This document shows positions 59,400 through 64,000 of a stretch of 64,000 bases of DNA, one piece after another. The DNA comes from Strongylocentrotus droebachiensis. Taxonomy: Eukaryota > Echinodermata > Echinoidea > Camarodonta > Strongylocentrotidae. The notes under the pieces are model-generated. The model was not told where the DNA came from. It worked only from the letters and a program-made list of their open reading frames with translations, and searched no databases. The DNA lies in NCBI GenBank assembly GCA_035222895.1, contig JAVYIG010000895.1:360909-424908 (forward strand), written 5' to 3'. Made by a program: the position numbers and the translations under genes. Every line of letters begins with the position of its first letter. Positions within the stretch are counted from its first letter, which is position 1.

Positions 59400-61340
59400 G
59401 TTGTAAAGAAACGAAAATGTATTTGAATTAAAACAAAATCTAGGATACATTCAGAAAAGAACACGTTCAGATGATGCAGTTATACGATATCCCCGGTTCA
59501 ATCCTAGAATATCGCCTGAAAATTATAATTTAAGCCTATTACAACTATTTCTGCCGTATCGCACACAAGTGCAATTAAAACCTTCAGGATTCGAGACCTA
59601 TGAACATTTTATTCAGAGAGGTTATGTTAACATATCTGGGAAAAAACTGGAAAAAGTGAAATCGATTGTGATTAAAAACCGTGACAAATTTGAAAAGAAT
59701 GCCGATGCCATTGACGAAGCAAAAGAGTTTTTATGCAAATTTGGACCACAAGAAAATGCTTGGGCTCTTTTATGTCCTGAAACTGAAGCGGAAAGACTTG
59801 AATATCCCAAAGAAGATGTAGACATTGAAGATTTTGAGGCTGATCGTGATATTCCTGATTTAAAATCTACCAAAACAAAAGATGACCTAAGTGTTGAACT
59901 TCGATCTTCAAAAATGTCTAAACATAAAGGTCATTCTTTGATCAGAACCTTGAATGAAAAGCAAAAAATAGTTTTCTACAACATAAGACAATGGTGTCTT
60001 AACAAAGTAAATGGAGGAAAGAGTGAACCATTTCATATTTTGTTACTGGTGGTGCTGGGACTGGAAAGAGTCATTTAGTAAAATGCATCTATTATGAAGG
60101 AACACGAATTCTAGGCCGAATGTTGCATAACCCAGATGATATACCGATACTTAAGATTGCTCCAACTGGTGTAGCTGCATTTAACATTAACGGTTCTACC
60201 ATACACAGTGCACTCTCTATTCCACTGCAGATACAATTACCTTACCAGCCGTTAAGTGAAGAAAAAATATGCGCCCTTCGAAATAAACTAGCGCACATAC
60301 AAGTTATAATCATAGACGAAATATCAATGGTACATCAAAAGTTAATGTGTTATATCCATGGTCGCCTAAGACAAATCAAACAATCACGAAATCAAATGCC
60401 TTTTGGTGGTATCTCTGTTATAGCTGTTGGCGACTTTTATCAACTACCTCCTGTTTTTGGTACGCCCTTATATAAAGACACTCTTGAAGGTGCAATATGG
60501 ATAGATAATTTCAAAAAGTGGAGCTCGACGATATAATGAGGCAAAAAGATGATTCAAAATTTGCACTCCTTCTAAATAAATTACGTGTAAAATCCAAAGA
60601 GGATAACTGTGTGATGAAGATATAGAAAACACTTCAATCCGTGAAACAGGCGAAGATTGTGAAAATGTTCTCCACATCTATTCCACTAACAAACATGTAC
60701 AAGACTGGAACAAACAGGTATTACATAAGAAATGCACAGGTATCGTTTGTATTCTGGCTGAAGACACCCAAAATACGTCAAAGGATAGGACTAAAGTACG
60801 TGACAAGCCATTAGCAACATTGAAAAGTTCATTAGCACCTTACTTATGGATTGCAGTTAATGCAAGGGTTATGTTGACGAGGAACATTGACGTTGAAAAA
60901 GGCTTAACCAATGGATGTTTTGGAAATGTGGTCGAGATAGTGATGGACAGCACGAACTCTAAACCAGTGTGTATCAAAGTGGAATTTGACAAATCTGATA
61001 TTGGTATTTACGCTATTGAAAAGCATCAAGAATCGGTTAAAAAATATGTTAGGCAACAATTCCCACTGAAACTTGCATATGCATGCACAATTCACAAAGT
61101 ACAAGGTATGTCATTGGACAAAGCTGTTGTCTCGTTGAAAAACATGTTTGAATATGGCCAAGCTTATGTCGGTCTAAGTCGTGTTACATCATTATCTGGA
61201 CTCGTTGTTCAAGACTTTCATGAAGATCGTATATACTGTAACCCTGAAATAAAAGAAAGCCTTGAAAATATGCATTCATTCATACAACCACCTATAGCTA
61301 CTGATGTTAATAGTGATCACAAAATTTCCATAATTCTCCA
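59400..61340 (+). pseudogene. PIF1-family helicase of the Helitron
   Basis: TLNEKQKIVFYNIRQW opens the helicase. The Walker A (GGAGTGKSH) is encoded at about 60047-60076, but a missing base just before it puts it in another frame. [17 protein letters not shown], Walker [10 protein letters not shown] (about 60307), GDFYQLPPV (about 60430), CTIHKVQGMSLDKAVV and YVGLSRVTSLSGL follow in the order of PIF1/RRM3 superfamily 1B helicases. There are breaks near 60070, 60533 and 60620. It would unwind DNA during rolling-circle transposition. Confidence 0.88.
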
Positions 61341-61342
61341 CA

Positions 61343-61966
61343 ATGTTACAAGGATTAAAACAACATTATAGGGATTTGAAATGCAATACTGACTTCTCCA
61401 ATGCAGACTTGATATGTTTGACAGAGACATGGCTTAATAACGAAGATGACATAATTGATACACTTTTAGATGATTTTAAATTCTACCATCAGCCGAGATA
61501 TCTTTCATATTGTGCTACCAATCAACTTAGAGAGCAGTCACATGGGGGTGTTGCAATATACACTAAAATAAAAGTTTCAAGTAGATTGAACATAGCTGTC
61601 GCAACCTAGAATCTATTGCAATTATCATAACCAATCCCGTCTCTTCGTTATTTCAGTTATATACCGACCTCCATCGTACAGCATAAAACAGTTTTGCGAA
61701 TGCTTACTCAATTATCTCAATGAATTGCACAAAATAAGTACCAGGTGCATAGTGATGGGTGATTTCAACGAAGATTTAATAAAACACAGTTCGCAGGTAA
61801 ACAAAATAATGTGTGATAATGGTTACAAACAATATGTTTCAAAACCCACTACAGAAAATGGTACATTGATCGATCATGTTTATAGCAAAGGGCTAGATAT
61901 ATTAGACGCAGACGTGTTTCCTATTTATTACAGTTACCACGAAGCTATTAGGATTACATTGTAAAT
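61343..61966 (+). pseudogene. C-terminal EEP (AP-like) endonuclease of the Helitron
   Basis: ADLICLTETWLN, GGVAIYTK, CIVMGDFNEDL, GTLIDHVYS and YYSYHEAI are successive exonuclease-endonuclease-phosphatase motifs. The last is usually S-D-H and here reads S-Y-H. The start overlaps the helicase frame at 61343-61374 (a +1 shift), showing it was fused to the replicase. A stop near 61607 and a shift before 61725 disrupt it. A C-terminal EEP domain is a known hallmark of Helentron-type rather than canonical plant-type Helitrons. Confidence 0.8.
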
Positions 61967-62365
61967 GTAATGTGCAGATATAAGAGCCTGATCATTTTTG
62001 TCATTTACTCAGTTTATTGATAATATAAAAGAACAGCCAATGGAAAACAAAAAAGCCAGAAGCCCCCCAAAATGATTTACCCCCTTGCTTCACATTTGAA
62101 ATCATATTTAATACACCAAGTATATAACACAGTATATGATTGCTTAGTTACTGTCATTCAAAATGTACTCACCCAAGTTTAATTTGCGGGAACAGTATTA
62201 ACAAATTGGTGCATTTTGTGTTAAATTTGTTAATCACCATAAATCTAGATATTATTGTATTGTACATGCAATCGCAATGCAGTCAATTAAGCCTACCACT
62301 ACTTTTTTCTCTACAAAATATGTAATTCATCGCGGATATACCATGGATATAAATATTTTGAAATA

Positions 62366-62450
62366 GGATTTTTTTTTTTGGTAAAAAAAAAATCCGTACA
62401 GCCAGGACCAGACACGCATTGTGTGTCTGTTCAGAAACGGATTTTTTTCC
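62366..62450 (+). repeat. Compound hairpin, candidate Helitron 3' end structure
   Basis: GGATTTTTTTTT...AAAAAAAATCC at 62366-62395 is followed by an outer stem AAAAAAATCCGT/ACGGATTTTTTT enclosing an inner stem CAGACAC-GCATT-GTGTCTG-type (CAGACACGCATTGTGTGTCTG). Helitrons end with a short 3' hairpin, so this is a candidate, but the exact terminus is not defined. Confidence 0.5.
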
Positions 62451-62689
62451 CCCCTCTTCTAATAGATGGTGACAGCTTTAAATGGGTATTATGCCCGATA
62501 ATAATTGCCTAAAAAAGAACATGGTTGTTTCATTTGGTGAGCTTAATTATTGCACCCTGGCTGCTGATGAAGAGTGCTGTAATTAACACACGAACATATA
62601 TCATGCCATGCTTCACATGTCTGAAAACATTTATGGGGAGAAAAATTAAAATTACAGAAAGGTTGTGTACAAACAAATGAAGAGCTGCT

Positions 62690-62862
62690 CATCAGTAACA
62701 TCACTCAGAGCTGCCATTTTTTGTTTACACTCTAACTTTCACAAGGAATAACTTTTTTATTATGTGTACGACTTTTTTTTCTAATTTTCACTTATCTGCA
62801 TTTCTATTTTTTCTGCTTTCAAACAAAGCAACAAAATATAAGGGTGGACTTGCCCTTTAATG
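62690..62862. mobile_element. Right end of a MITE-like element (AAAGGGCAAGTCCACC terminus)
   Basis: GGGTGGACTTGCCCTTT at 62845-62861 is the inverted form of the terminus at 11893, and the preceding T-rich sequence (TTATCTGCATTTCTATTTTT) resembles that element's interior. The left end was not found. It abuts a truncated 1.13-kb tandem unit exactly. Confidence 0.5.
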
Positions 62863-63508
62863 GCCAAATGAGACATGAAATCATATTTACGACTCATACT
62901 CTATCCAAATATGAAAAACATTGAGGGTCCCGGTGCATCCCAAAGAGCTATAATGGATTTTGTATAGGAATGTTTTTGCCCATATGCTATGTATTAAAAG
63001 AGCTCGCGCGCACGGACATTTATCTTGAATGGACGCTCATCTTAATATTAATGGTCATAAAGAGATGAACATGGTATCAAATTGTTTGAAAAAATATGGG
63101 AATTATCATGAAAGAAAAAAAAATGGCGATTCTATGTTGTGTAATGGTGTTACGTGCGAAAACGATTTCGAGCATTTAAAATTTTTGCGCGCGTAATGAC
63201 GCGCGGACGTACGCGCACGCGCGCGTTTTTTGACCTGAATTTGACCGGACTGATATTGACCTTGATCATGATAAATATGAATGAGATATTACTTTTGGTT
63301 ATGAAGATATGATCATAAGTTGATTTTCAAAATTTTTCACAATATGGCGCCTAGATGACGTCATCAGTCAAGGTCAAGGTCGAAAAATTTGCTGTGTTTT
63401 GTGAATATGCCTATACATATGTGTGTTAAATTTTAAGATATTTGATTGAGCCATTTTCAAATTATGTTGAACACAAAAAAGTGGGTCGAAATAAGAAAAA
63501 TAAATAAT
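62863..63508 (+). repeat. 1.13-kb tandem unit, 5'-truncated copy
   Basis: It begins within the unit at AATGGCCAAATGAGACATGA and runs to its end (AAGTGGGTCGAAATAAG), including the CG-rich core. It lacks roughly the first 400 bp of the unit, where the MITE-like end now sits. Confidence 0.85.
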
Positions 63509-64000
63509 AAAGTAGACATATAATACTTGTTTGGAACAAGTATAGGTGGGCTGGTCAAACTGAACTTTGAGACAAAATAGAGCAAAAATAAGCGAGATAC
63601 TGCTAAAAAAAACAATGTCATGTAGATTAAAGATGTACGAAATTCACCTTCAATAGGCATAACACGCTACTTAAGACATTTCTGATATGTGCCCTTTAAT
63701 CGTAATTTTCACTATGATGACGTCATCAAAATGAAAAATGGTGATGACTGAGCTTGTAGAAAATTGTCTAAGCTACATCATATCGAAATTTGGAAGAAAA
63801 TCGATAAATATTTACAGAGATACAATCAATTTTACATAAATATGCTGACTTCATTATATGCAAATTCGTATTTTGAGTTCCAAGGCCATTATGATGATGT
63901 CACGATACACTTAATGGCCAAATGAGACATGGAATCATATCTTCGACTCATACTCTATCTAAATATGAAAAAATTGAAGGTCACGGTTCATTCCAAAGAG
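63509..64000 (+). repeat. 1.13-kb tandem unit, next copy (runs off window)
   Basis: It starts AAAGTAGACATATAATACTT and continues head-to-tail to the window end. The array therefore extends to the right. Confidence 0.88.

Larger units (their letters stand above)
49600..62450 (+). mobile_element. Autonomous-type Helitron (Helentron/Helitron2 class), replicase decayed
   Basis: All coding pieces are on + and in the order of Helentron-type elements: a protease ORF with PHD, OTU and C76-like domains, then remnants of a fused OTU, basic repeats, DUF6570-like, HUH Rep, PIF1 helicase and EEP endonuclease protein. Helitrons replicate as rolling circles using the Rep nuclease and helicase. The exact ends are not resolved: the left bound is set near a 21-bp minisatellite and the right bound at a compound hairpin (62366-62450). 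The domain set is firm; the boundaries are approximate. Confidence 0.85.

Overview
The window looks like animal nuclear DNA, most likely from a marine invertebrate deuterostome (echinoderm, probably sea urchin-like). The reasons are AT-rich DNA, GT-AG introns from hundreds of bases to many kilobases, dense microsatellites, tRNA-derived SINEs and many short inverted-repeat elements. The organism call is an inference from style; no rRNA or mitochondrial marker is present.

Region 1 (1-9.1 kb, + strand) holds the 3' half of a type I membrane protein gene. Nine exons with matching splice phases encode a complete MAM domain, one LDL-receptor class A module, a transmembrane helix and a short cytoplasmic tail, ending at 8901 with AATAAA at 9038. 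The 5' exons lie left of the window. SINEs and inverted-repeat elements fill the introns, one of them starting about 5 bases after a splice donor.

Region 2 (9.1-34.0 kb, + strand) holds the first two recognisable coding exons of a paired-related homeobox gene (Prrx type). Exon 1 (15455-15881) carries the Prrx N-terminal FSVSHLL motif with His/Gln-rich runs. Exon 2 (33795-34000) carries homeodomain residues 1-46 and stops at the classical intron site between positions 46 and 47. The intron is about 17.9 kb. The exon with the recognition helix was not found before the window ends. Upstream, between 10.25 and 11.43 kb, is a large foldback element containing SINE-like sequence.

Region 3 (34-49.5 kb) contains repeats and an unrecognised gene. 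About 2.3 copies of a roughly 1.13-kb tandem unit lie at 37.65-40.05 kb. A near-perfect palindrome of about 765 bp lies at 40.9-41.7 kb. Three phase-compatible terminal exons of an unidentified gene lie at 45350, 47424 and 49360. A remnant of a GIY-YIG nuclease, as found in Penelope-like elements, lies near 45.0 kb.

Region 4 (about 49.6-62.5 kb, + strand) is the most interesting part: a large Helitron of the Helentron/Helitron2 type. An intact 1385-residue ORF (50556-54713) combines a PHD finger, a degenerate C76-like protease domain, an OTU cysteine-protease domain and a second C76-like domain with an intact Gln/Cys/Asp-x-His set. Next comes a partly duplicated second OTU copy, then a decayed replicase: a basic repeat region, a DUF6570-like segment, HUH Rep, PIF1-type helicase and EEP endonuclease. 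The replicase has about twenty frame breaks, while the protease ORF has none. The 1.13-kb tandem unit returns at 62.86-64.0 kb, so the interval is bracketed by the same repeat.
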